Shown here: in pieces, positions 51,142 through 58,724 of the stretch | How the letters are laid out: the number at the start of each line of letters is the position of its first letter | How positions within the stretch are numbered: position 1 is the first letter of the stretch | Source of the DNA: Verrucosispora sp. WMMD573 | GTDB taxonomy: Bacteria; Actinomycetota; Actinomycetes; Mycobacteriales; Micromonosporaceae | Length of the DNA stretch: 64,000 bases | Reading direction: 5' to 3' | NCBI RefSeq assembly: GCF_027497175.1 | Contig: NZ_CP114901.1 | Coordinates: forward strand, 3,906,001-3,970,000 | Notes under the pieces: generated by a model | Seen by the model: only the letters and a program-made list of their open reading frames with translations | Databases searched by the model: none | What the model was told of the DNA's origin: nothing | Made by a program: the position numbers and the translations under genes

Positions 51142-51720
51142 ATGATGAGCACTGAGGAGCTCGGCCCGTACCGTGTGCAGGTGAGCGCTGAGGGTGCCAC
51201 CCTCAGCTCCGCCCAGTGCGGAGCGTGCCCCCGATGCCGGGTCGGCGATCCGGCCCACTGCACCTCGGCGAACACCGCGCGCACCGACCGCAACGGGCCA
51301 CCGGTCGCGTCGGCGCCGCTGCTGCTCGACGCCATCAGCGTCGTGGACATGGTGCTCGCCAGCGGAATGCCGCTCGGCGCGGTGCAGGTACGCACCCAGG
51401 ACCACCGGCACGCCGCCGCCGTGTGCGACCTCGTACGTACCGTCGTGGCGGATGTCCTGCCGGGCGAGGCGTCCCGGGACGAGTGGATCGCCCGCGGACG
51501 GCCGGGACGCGCGGACGTGGTCATCGATCTCGACGGGGATCTCGCGTGGGCTGCTGCCACGGTACGCCGTGGCGGTGCCGCCGGCGTGCCAGGCATCGCC
51601 CGGACCACGCCCACGCCGACGACGATCGTGCAGCGGGAGATTCGGCTGCTGCAGCGCCGGGACCTGATGAGCGCGTGGGAGCTACTCGCCGCCGGCCTGA
51701 TCGGAAGGGATGCGTCATGA
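51142..51720 (+). CDS. unknown protein with a Cys cluster like the MDR structural zinc lobe
   Basis: 192 residues (start M-M-S-T-E-E, the two ATGs at 51142 and 51145 are both usable; GGGAGAAG before). Near residue 24 it has C-G-A-C-P-R-C-R-V-G-D-P-A-H-C, which copies the C-x2-C-x2-C-x7-C layout of the structural zinc lobe in medium-chain alcohol dehydrogenases. It lacks the Rossmann fold and catalytic zinc residues. Middle and C-terminal parts are mixed alpha/beta (V-V-D-M-V-L-A-S-G-M-P-L-G-A-V-Q-V-R-T, then W-A-A-A-T-V-R-R-G). First gene of the operon, overlapping the next by ATGA. It may be an accessory subunit; no function can be assigned. Confidence 0.65.
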   Translation: MMSTEELGPYRVQVSAEGATLSSAQCGACPRCRVGDPAHCTSANTARTDRNGPPVASAPLLLDAISVVDMVLASGMPLGAVQVRTQDHRHAAAVCDLVRTVVADVLPGEASRDEWIARGRPGRADVVIDLDGDLAWAAATVRRGGAAGVPGIARTTPTPTTIVQREIRLLQRRDLMSAWELLAAGLIGRDAS

Positions 51721-52559
51721 GTAGGGACGAGGCGCCGGTAGCCGTCGTCACCGGTGCCGGCCGGCCGGGTGGGATCGGCCGGGAGATCGCGGCCGGATTG
51801 CTGGCCGACGGCTACCGGGTGATCGTGTCGGACCTCGCCACACCGATGAGCTCACACCCCGACTACGAGTCCGCCACCGCGACGATGCTCGACCGCACGG
51901 CCAGCGGACTCGCGCAGACGACCGGTGGCGACGTCCTAGCCGTGCCCTGTGACGTCCGGCGCGCGGCGGAGGTCGACGCGCTGTTCGCCGCCGCCGTCGA
52001 CACGTTCGGGCGACTCGACGTGGCCGTGAACAACGCGGGTCTCGCGGTCGGTCTCACCGACGTGGTCGATCTCAGCGAGGCCGACTGGCGACTCAACCTC
52101 GACGTGATGGCCACGGGCACCTTCCTGTGTAGCCGGGCCGCGGCGCGCATCCTCGTCCGGCAGGGCCGCGGCGGCCGGATCATCAACATGGCGTCCCAGG
52201 CGGGCAAGACCGGCCAACCCTCGATGGCCGCCTACACGGCCGCGAAGTTCGCCGTCCTCGGGTTCACCCAGAGCCTTGCTCACGAGTTGGGGCCGCACGG
52301 TGTCACCGTCAACGCGGTCTGCCCGGGCACCGTGCTCACGCCGCTGCTCGACGTCAAGGGAGGCGTGTTCGAGACCTACCCCAAGCGGTTCGGGATCGAT
52401 CCCGAGCGCTACAAGACCAAGCTGCTCCGGCAGATCCCGCTCGGACGCTTCGCGGTGCCGGGCGACATCGCCGACATGGTGCGGTTCCTCGCCTCGCCAC
52501 GGGCGGCCTACGTAACGGGAGAGTCGATCAACGTGACCGGCGGTCAGGAGATGCATTGA
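51717..52559 (+). CDS. SDR-family dehydrogenase
   Basis: 280 residues, ATG overlapping the previous stop. The nucleotide motif T-G-A-G-R-P-G-G-I-G-R is a little extended; N-N-A-G at about 102-105; catalytic S-Q-A-G...Y-T-A-A-K at about 160-177; then N-A-V-C-P-G-T-V. The C-terminal V-T-G-G-Q family end is present. NAD(P)-dependent oxidation of an alcohol or reduction of a ketone; substrate unknown. Followed by an MDR dehydrogenase whose TTG start overlaps its stop. Confidence 0.9.
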   Translation: MSRDEAPVAVVTGAGRPGGIGREIAAGLLADGYRVIVSDLATPMSSHPDYESATATMLDRTASGLAQTTGGDVLAVPCDVRRAAEVDALFAAAVDTFGRLDVAVNNAGLAVGLTDVVDLSEADWRLNLDVMATGTFLCSRAAARILVRQGRGGRIINMASQAGKTGQPSMAAYTAAKFAVLGFTQSLAHELGPHGVTVNAVCPGTVLTPLLDVKGGVFETYPKRFGIDPERYKTKLLRQIPLGRFAVPGDIADMVRFLASPRAAYVTGESINVTGGQEMH

Positions 52560-53578
52560 GCGGGTATCGGCAGGCGGTGTTCCGTGCCGCAGGCGCGGTG
52601 GAGATCGTCGAGGTGCAACGGGCCGAACTCGGCCCACGGGACGTGCTGCTCCGGGTGACGGCGTGCGGGGTCTGCGGCTCCGACGTCGGGAGCTACCTGC
52701 ACGGTCACTATGTGAAACCGGGCCAGGTCATGGGTCACGAGATGGCCGGGCGGGTGATCGCCGTCGGCGCCGAGGTCGAGTTGGGGCCCGGGACCCTCGT
52801 CGCGGTTCGTCCCCTGCGGACCTGCGGCAGATGCTGGTACTGCGCACGAGGTGACGCGCACCTGTGCGGCCGCAGCGCGGCCCGCAGCCTCGCCTACGGA
52901 CTGGCTGGCGGCTTCGCCGAGGAGGTGCTCGTGCCGGACGCCGTCATCGGCCGCGACGTCGTGCCGGTGCCCGAGCACGTCGATCCGGAGGACCTGCTCT
53001 GGGCGGAGCCCCTGGCGGTCGCGATCCGCGCGATCACGCTCTCCGCGGCGTCCGCCGGCGATCAGGCGCTGGTGGTCGGTGCCGGATCCGTCGGACTGTG
53101 CGTGATCGGCGCGCTCATCGCCGGTGGCGTGAGCGTCGACGTTGTCGAGCCGCGGCCGGTCCGGCGCGCGGCGGCCGAGGTGCTCGGCGCGAGGACCGTT
53201 ACCGCGGACGAGGTGGCCACCGGCCGCCACGACGCGGTCTTCGAGGCGTCCGGTGCATCGGGCGGGCTGGCCACCGCGGCGCGTGCGGCCGAGCGGGCAC
53301 CGCTGGTACTGCTCGGCCTGTCCGACCGGCCCATTCCGGTTGAGGCGGCACACGCCGATCTGCGCGGTGCGTTTGCCTACCTGGATCGCGACTTCCACCG
53401 CGCGATCAGCCTGATCGTCGACGGGCGCGTGTCGATGCGCGCGGCGGTGTCGCATCGGTTCCCGCTCGACGAGACCGGAGCCGCCATCCGCGCCAGTGCC
53501 ACCGACGAGACAGCCGTCAAGGTGCTCGTGGTGCCCACCACCGAGCCAGCCGAACAGCCGCAGCCCTGCGCGGCGTAG
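52556..53578 (+). CDS. zinc-containing MDR alcohol dehydrogenase
   Basis: 340 residues, TTG start at 52556 (TTGA overlap; AGGAG eight bases upstream). Catalytic zinc ligands: Cys in T-A-C-G-V-C-G-S-D-V, and G-H-E-M-A-G at about 61-66. Structural zinc lobe: C-G-R-C-W-Y-C-A-R-G-D-A-H-L-C at about 85-99. NAD fold: V-V-G-A-G-S-V-G-L at about 174-182. Family members oxidise secondary alcohols, diols and polyols (for example 2,3-butanediol or sorbitol types). It is 10 bp ahead of an iron-type alcohol dehydrogenase, so the pathway has two alcohol oxidation steps or two alternative enzymes. Confidence 0.9.
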   Translation: MSGYRQAVFRAAGAVEIVEVQRAELGPRDVLLRVTACGVCGSDVGSYLHGHYVKPGQVMGHEMAGRVIAVGAEVELGPGTLVAVRPLRTCGRCWYCARGDAHLCGRSAARSLAYGLAGGFAEEVLVPDAVIGRDVVPVPEHVDPEDLLWAEPLAVAIRAITLSAASAGDQALVVGAGSVGLCVIGALIAGGVSVDVVEPRPVRRAAAEVLGARTVTADEVATGRHDAVFEASGASGGLATAARAAERAPLVLLGLSDRPIPVEAAHADLRGAFAYLDRDFHRAISLIVDGRVSMRAAVSHRFPLDETGAAIRASATDETAVKVLVVPTTEPAEQPQPCAA

Positions 53579-53587
53579 GAGGCAACG

Positions 53588-54784
53588 ATGCCCATCAGCG
53601 AGCACGCACAAATTCATGGTCACCTCGCGCCACGCGAGACGCTGGCCGGTCCCGGGACGTCCGGACAGGTCGGCTCGGTGCTGCGGGCAAGGGGTGTGGC
53701 ACCCGGGCCGGTACTGGTGGTCGCGGACGCCGCCGTCACCCAGCTCGGTCTGCTTGCCGACCTGCTCACCGGTCTACATGCTGCCGACTTCGTGACCGAC
53801 GTCTTCGACCAGGTCTCCGGCGAGCCCGGCGAGGCCGTTGTCGACGCCGCCGCCGCCCAGGCCCGCGAGCGGGGCGTGACAGCGGTGATCGGGATCGGCG
53901 GTGGTAGCGCCATGGACGCCGCCAAGGTCGCGGCGCTGCTCGCGACCAATTCGGGCGCCGCCGCCGACCACGTGGGGGTGGTGGAGCCGCAGCGGTCGCT
54001 GCCGCCGCTGGTGCTCGTGCCGACGACGAGCGGTACGGGTTCGGAGGCATCCCGAATTGCGATGATCACGGTCGGTGGTGTCAAGCGCGTCATCAGCTGC
54101 AGCCAGTTCGTGCCCTCGATCGCCGTGCTCGACGAGCAACTGGTGACCGGGCTGCCCAGCACGGTCGTCGCCGCCACCGGCATGGACGCGCTGGCTCACG
54201 CGATCGAGTCGATGTTGTCGACGCTCCGCACGCCCTTCACGCTGGCACTAAGCGCCCAGGCGATCACCATGCTGCGCGCGAACCTCGAACCTGCCGTCGC
54301 GGGCGACGGCGCCGCCCGCGGCCGTACGCTCTACGCCGCGCACCTGGCTGGGATCGCGCTCAACGCCGGCGTGGTGCTGGGGCACAGCCTGGCCTACGTG
54401 GTGGCGCGGCGTTCACCGTTGCCGCACGGCACCTGCTGCGCCCTGGCGCTGCCGTACTGCCTGGCCTACAACGCGGCGGTGCCAGCCGAGATCGGCGTAC
54501 ACCTGGCCGAGCTGCTGACCGGCCGGGCCGGTAGCACGCTGGCGGACGCCGCCCAGGAGGTCGCCGCCCTGACCGCCCGTCTCGGACTACCCGGCCACCT
54601 GTCGGAAATCGGGATTCGACCCACGGAGGTTGCGCTGATGGCCACCGAGATCATGCGTGACTATCCGCGGCCCAACAACCCGGTGCCGCTTACCGAGACC
54701 GCCGTACGAGATCTTCTGACCCACATGGTCGAAGGAGATCTGAGCGGCGCGTGGGCCTCGTCGCCGACGGTGGTGTCCGCATGA
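53588..54784 (+). CDS. iron-containing alcohol dehydrogenase
   Basis: 398 residues (ATG after TAGGAGG). NAD loop G-G-G-S-A-M-D-A-A-K at about 102-111, T-S-G-T-G-S-E near 155, metal ligands in D-A-L-A-H-A-I-E-S (His) and G-H-S-L-A-Y, with a later P-H-G-T-C. These are the marks of group III iron-dependent dehydrogenases, cytosolic NAD-linked enzymes that act on primary alcohols, 1,3-propanediol or hydroxyacids such as 4-hydroxybutyrate. Coupled to the aldehyde dehydrogenase gene by ATGA. Confidence 0.9.
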   Translation: MPISEHAQIHGHLAPRETLAGPGTSGQVGSVLRARGVAPGPVLVVADAAVTQLGLLADLLTGLHAADFVTDVFDQVSGEPGEAVVDAAAAQARERGVTAVIGIGGGSAMDAAKVAALLATNSGAAADHVGVVEPQRSLPPLVLVPTTSGTGSEASRIAMITVGGVKRVISCSQFVPSIAVLDEQLVTGLPSTVVAATGMDALAHAIESMLSTLRTPFTLALSAQAITMLRANLEPAVAGDGAARGRTLYAAHLAGIALNAGVVLGHSLAYVVARRSPLPHGTCCALALPYCLAYNAAVPAEIGVHLAELLTGRAGSTLADAAQEVAALTARLGLPGHLSEIGIRPTEVALMATEIMRDYPRPNNPVPLTETAVRDLLTHMVEGDLSGAWASSPTVVSA

Positions 54785-56259
54785 GTACGACCGCGGCGAC
54801 CGAGATCAGGAACGTCGAGACGCTGGTGGCCGGTGAGTGGCGCGGTGCCACCCAGGGCGCGGATCTGGAGGTCCGCGACCCGGCGGACCTGCGCGAGGTG
54901 GTGGCGCGGGTACCGGCCCTGACGGCTACCGACATCGACAGCGCCTATGCCGCAGCCATCCGGGGCGCGCGGGCCTGGGGGCGCACCTCGGGCCTCGACC
55001 GGGGTGCGGTCCTGCTCAGGACGGCGAGTCTGCTGCGCGACCGTAGCGCCCCGATCGTCGCCGACCTGGTGCGCGAGATGGGCAAGACGGGAGCCGAGGC
55101 GAGCATCGAGCTGACCAAGGCGGCCGACTTCTTCGAGTACTACGGCGGACTGGCTCGCTCGGCGACCGGGTACAGCCTCAACGACGGCCGGCCCGGCACG
55201 ACCACCAGCGTGAGGTACGAGCCGGTCGGCGTCGTACTGGCCATCACGCCGTGGAACGACCCGCTCCTGACCCCGGCCCGCAAACTGGCCCCCGCGTTGG
55301 CCTGCGGCAACGCCGTGCTGCTGAAGCCCGCCACGGACACCCCGCTGGTGAGCGTGCGGCTGGCCCGCGCACTTGTGGACGCCGGGCTGCCCGCCGAGGT
55401 GTTGTCGGTGCTCACCGGCCGCGGTGCGGACATATCGGCCGCGCTGTTGGACGACCCGAGACTGGCCGCCGTGACCTTCACCGGCAGCAACGAGGTCGGA
55501 GCCGCCATCCACGCCTCGGTAAGCGGTCGAAACCTGCGGGTACAGACCGAACTGGGTGGCAAGAACGCCACGGTGGTGCTCGCCGACGCCGACCTGACCC
55601 TCGCCGCCGACACCATCGTGGCGGCGGCCTTCGCCCAGGCAGGCCAGAGGTGTACGGCGACAAGTCGGGTGATCGTCGACCGGCGGGTCAGCGCCGGCCT
55701 GCTCCAGTTGCTGCGTACCCGGGTCCGCGCCCTCGTGCTGGGGCCGGGCGGCGAGCCCGGAACAGCGATGGGACCTGTGATCAACGAACGGCACCGCGTC
55801 GCGGTGCTCGACCACGTCAACGCCGCGGTCGCGGCCGGAGCGACGGTCGCGGAGGGCGGTACGGCACCGGACGACGAGCGGCTGGCACACGGCTGCTTCG
55901 TCCAGCCGACGATCCTCACCGGGGTGACCGCCGACATGGACATCTGGCGCGAGGAGGTCTTCGGCCCGGTGCTCGCTCTGCTGGAGGTCGACGGCTTCGA
56001 CGAGGCGGTCGCCGCGGTCAACGACTCGGAGTTCGGGCTGGCGGCGGCGCTGTTCACGCGCGACCTGTCCCACGCAAACCTCTTCCTCGACCGCGCCGAC
56101 ACCGGTCAGGTGGCAGTCAACCTGCCCACGTCGGGTTGGGACGTGCACCACCCGTTCGGCGGATTCAAGGCATCGGGATCTCCGTTCAAGGAGCAGGGCA
56201 CCGAGGCCCTGCACTTCTACTCGCGCGTCAAGACCTGTGCGGTGCGGTTCGCGTGGTGA
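54781..56259 (+). CDS. aldehyde dehydrogenase
   Basis: 492 residues, normal for the family; the ATG at 54781 overlaps the previous stop. P-W-N-D-P-L in the substrate tunnel region, F-T-G-S-N-E-V-G for NAD binding at about 236-243, E-L-G-G-K-N with the catalytic Glu at about 258-263, and the nucleophile Cys in F-A-Q-A-G-Q-R-C-T-A. It oxidises the aldehyde formed by the neighbouring alcohol dehydrogenases to an acid, NAD(P)-dependent. Overlaps the SDR gene by GTGA. Confidence 0.92.
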   Translation: MSTTAATEIRNVETLVAGEWRGATQGADLEVRDPADLREVVARVPALTATDIDSAYAAAIRGARAWGRTSGLDRGAVLLRTASLLRDRSAPIVADLVREMGKTGAEASIELTKAADFFEYYGGLARSATGYSLNDGRPGTTTSVRYEPVGVVLAITPWNDPLLTPARKLAPALACGNAVLLKPATDTPLVSVRLARALVDAGLPAEVLSVLTGRGADISAALLDDPRLAAVTFTGSNEVGAAIHASVSGRNLRVQTELGGKNATVVLADADLTLAADTIVAAAFAQAGQRCTATSRVIVDRRVSAGLLQLLRTRVRALVLGPGGEPGTAMGPVINERHRVAVLDHVNAAVAAGATVAEGGTAPDDERLAHGCFVQPTILTGVTADMDIWREEVFGPVLALLEVDGFDEAVAAVNDSEFGLAAALFTRDLSHANLFLDRADTGQVAVNLPTSGWDVHHPFGGFKASGSPFKEQGTEALHFYSRVKTCAVRFAW

Positions 56260-57023
56260 CCTCGCCATTCGATCTGACCGGCCGTACCGTGCTGGTGACC
56301 GGCGGCGGGCGTGGCCTCGGTCGGGCGATGGTGCTGGCGGCGGCTGGCGCGGGTGCCCGCGTGGTGGCCGTCGCCCGCTCGGCCGTGGAGCTTGAGGAGA
56401 CGGCCCTGGCCGGCGGCCCGAGGGTGGTGCCGCTGCGTTGGGACCTGTTGGCCGATGCCGACCAGGCCGGTCACGCGGATGCGTTGGTGGCCGAGGCCGA
56501 GCGGCTGGCCGGGCCGGTGCACGGGGTTGTCCACGCCGCGGGTGTGCAGAGCCGGTCACCGGCGGCCCACTTCCGGCCCGAGGAGTGGCGGCGGGTCCTC
56601 GCGGTCAACCTGGACACGCCGTTCTTCCTCAGCACGTCGCTGTACCGCGCCCAACGCGCCCGCTCCGCGGGCGGCAGCCACGTCTTCATCGGCTCCCTGG
56701 CCAGCGCCATCGGCCTGCGCGACGTCGCGGCGTACGCGGCGAGCAAGAGCGGCGTCCTGGGCCTCACCCGCTCGCTGGCGGCCGAGTGGGCGGCCGACGG
56801 GGTACGGGTGAACTGCCTGGCTCCTGGCTACTTCCGGACGGCGCTCACCGCCGACCTGCTCGACGACCAGGAACGGCACACGTGGATCAGGTCGCGGATC
56901 CCCATGCGCCGCCTTGGCACGCCGCAGGAACTCGGTGGCGCCGTGGTCTTTCTTCTCGCTGAGGCGTCAACGTACGTCACCGGTCAGATGATTGCCGTAG
57001 ACGGAGGGTGGCTGGCCGCATGA
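56256..57023 (+). CDS. SDR-family dehydrogenase
   Basis: 255 residues from the GTG at 56256 (GTGA overlap), although the frame is open far upstream within the aldehyde dehydrogenase. Glycine motif T-G-G-G-R-G-L-G-R, H-A-A-G in place of N-N-A-G, S-L-A-S-A-I-G and Y-A-A-S-K-S-G at about 157-163, and the typical end V-D-G-G-W-L. Resembles 2-deoxygluconate/3-oxoacyl-ACP reductase-like SDRs. Substrate unknown. Confidence 0.9.
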   Translation: MTSPFDLTGRTVLVTGGGRGLGRAMVLAAAGAGARVVAVARSAVELEETALAGGPRVVPLRWDLLADADQAGHADALVAEAERLAGPVHGVVHAAGVQSRSPAAHFRPEEWRRVLAVNLDTPFFLSTSLYRAQRARSAGGSHVFIGSLASAIGLRDVAAYAASKSGVLGLTRSLAAEWAADGVRVNCLAPGYFRTALTADLLDDQERHTWIRSRIPMRRLGTPQELGGAVVFLLAEASTYVTGQMIAVDGGWLAA

Positions 57024-58228
57024 GTAGCAGGAAGCAGACCGTCGGAGTTGTCGGCGGCGGCATCCTCGGGCTGGCGGTCGCACGGGAACTGCTGCTGCGC
57101 CGGCCCGGCACCAGCGTCACGGTCTTCGAGAAGGAGGACCGACTCGCCGCACACCAGACCGGCCACAACAGTGGCGTGGTGCACGCTGGCCTCTACTACC
57201 AGCCCGGCTCCCTGAAGGCTCACCTCTGTCGCCGAGGCGCGGGCCTGCTGCGGGAGTACTGCGCCGAGCACACGCTGCCCTACCGGGAACTCGGCAAGCT
57301 CGTGGTGGCCCTGGACCGCGCGGAACTGCCGGCGTTGGACCGGATCGAGGACCGGGCGCGGAGCAACGGCGTGCCGGACCTGGCGCGGCTCGACCGCGCC
57401 GGCATCGCCGATCGCGAGCCGGCGGTGGCCGGCATCGCCGCACTGCACTCACCCCGTACCGCGGTGGTGGACTTCGCCGCGGTCTGCGAGCGTCTCGCCG
57501 CAGACGTACGGCGGCTCGGCGGTCGAGTGCTGACGTCCACCGAGGTACACCGCATCAGACCGGGGGTCGGGCATATCGAGGTGTCGGCAGGTCAGGAACG
57601 GTATCTCGTGGGCCGGCTCGTGGTGTGCGCCGGTCTCTCCGGTGACGCGGTGGCGGCGATGGTGCGTGGCCGCGGCGACGCCCGCATCATCCCGTTCCGT
57701 GGCGAGTACTACCTGTTGCGGGCTGGTCTGCGTGACCGTGTGCGAGGGCTGGTGTATCCGGTGCCGGATCCGCGCTACCCGTTCCTCGGTATTCATCTGA
57801 CCCGCCATGTCGACGACGAGGTGCTGGTCGGACCGAACGCCGTTCTCGCCCTGTCCACTCAGGGATACACCTGGCGTGATGTCAGCCTTCCTGACCTGGC
57901 ACGGATGGCGGTGTGGCCGGGAACGGCCAGGATGGCACGGCGGCACTGGCGTACCGGGATGTACGAACTGGCCGGCTCGCTGTCGCGCCGACGCTTCGCC
58001 GGGCGCGCCGCGCGCTACCTACCCGGGCTCACCGCAGCCGATCTGGCGCCGGCACCGGCCGGTGTCCGTGCTCAAGCGGTCGCCCGCGATGGATCTCTCG
58101 TCGACGACTTCCTGATCGAGCGGGTCGGACCGATCATGCTGGTCCGTAACGCGCCGTCGCCGGCGGCGACCTCCAGTCTTGCCATCGCCGAACACGTCGT
58201 AGCCCAGTTGGAGGACGGCGATGCCTGA
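57020..58228 (+). CDS. FAD-dependent 2-hydroxyacid oxidase, L-2-hydroxyglutarate oxidase (LhgO) family
   Basis: 402 residues from the ATG at 57020 (ATGA overlap). FAD motif V-V-G-G-G-I-L-G-L-A-V-A at about 9-20, E-K-E at about 37-39, and the family-typical H-Q-T-G-H-N-S-G-V-V-H-A-G-L-Y-Y at about 45-60, which holds the FAD and substrate His residues. C-terminal G-P-N-A-V-L-A-L also fits. LhgO enzymes oxidise L-2-hydroxyglutarate to 2-oxoglutarate at the membrane. In this operon a different 2-hydroxy acid is likely, producing the 2-oxo acid for the E1/E2 complex; that is inference. Confidence 0.9.
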   Translation: MSSRKQTVGVVGGGILGLAVARELLLRRPGTSVTVFEKEDRLAAHQTGHNSGVVHAGLYYQPGSLKAHLCRRGAGLLREYCAEHTLPYRELGKLVVALDRAELPALDRIEDRARSNGVPDLARLDRAGIADREPAVAGIAALHSPRTAVVDFAAVCERLAADVRRLGGRVLTSTEVHRIRPGVGHIEVSAGQERYLVGRLVVCAGLSGDAVAAMVRGRGDARIIPFRGEYYLLRAGLRDRVRGLVYPVPDPRYPFLGIHLTRHVDDEVLVGPNAVLALSTQGYTWRDVSLPDLARMAVWPGTARMARRHWRTGMYELAGSLSRRRFAGRAARYLPGLTAADLAPAPAGVRAQAVARDGSLVDDFLIERVGPIMLVRNAPSPAATSSLAIAEHVVAQLEDGDA

Positions 58229-58661
58229 GTTCGTGGTGACGGTACCGATCCGGTTCAGCGACCTGGACGTGTTTGGCCACGTCAACCATGTTCGGTACCT
58301 GACCTACTGCGAAGACCACCGTACGACGATGCTGCGCTGCCTGGAGCAGGACACGGGGGTGCGCTGGACTGAGGACGGGTTCGTCGTCGCCCGGGTCGAG
58401 TGCGATTACCTGTTGCCGGCGGCGCTCAGTGACGACACGCTGGATGTCGGCCTCACCGTCGATCACGTCGGTCGAACGTCCGTCCGGGCCACCTACCGAC
58501 TGCGCCGCAGTCGTGACGGGGCCGAGGCGGCCGTCAGCCGGCAGGTGCTGGTGCTCGTCGATGGCGGCAGGCCGAGACCTGTCACCGATGTCGAGCGCGA
58601 GTGGCTGCTCCGGTACGGCGACGTCCCGGACACCGTGGTTTCGTACCGCGGCAAGCGTTGA
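58221..58661 (+). CDS. 4HBT-type hotdog thioesterase
   Basis: 146 residues with an 8-bp overlap on the previous gene. Family pattern: R-F-S-D-L-D-V-F-G-H-V-N-H-V-R-Y-L at about 9-25, the Asp and His positions of the 4-hydroxybenzoyl-CoA thioesterase type. Last gene of the operon. It may release CoA from dead-end thioesters or end the pathway. Confidence 0.88.
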   Translation: MPEFVVTVPIRFSDLDVFGHVNHVRYLTYCEDHRTTMLRCLEQDTGVRWTEDGFVVARVECDYLLPAALSDDTLDVGLTVDHVGRTSVRATYRLRRSRDGAEAAVSRQVLVLVDGGRPRPVTDVEREWLLRYGDVPDTVVSYRGKR

Positions 58662-58676
58662 CCCGTTGGACCTGAG

Positions 58677-58715
58677 CCGATGCCGGCGTCATCTCGGCGG
58701 TGACGCCGGCATCGG
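58677..58715. terminator. bidirectional terminator between convergent genes
   Basis: A perfect 15-bp stem CCGATGCCGGCGTCA / TGACGCCGGCATCGG with a 9-base loop, between the thioesterase stop and the pectate lyase stop. It can stop transcription from both sides. Confidence 0.88.
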
Positions 58716-58724
58716 CCGCGCTCG

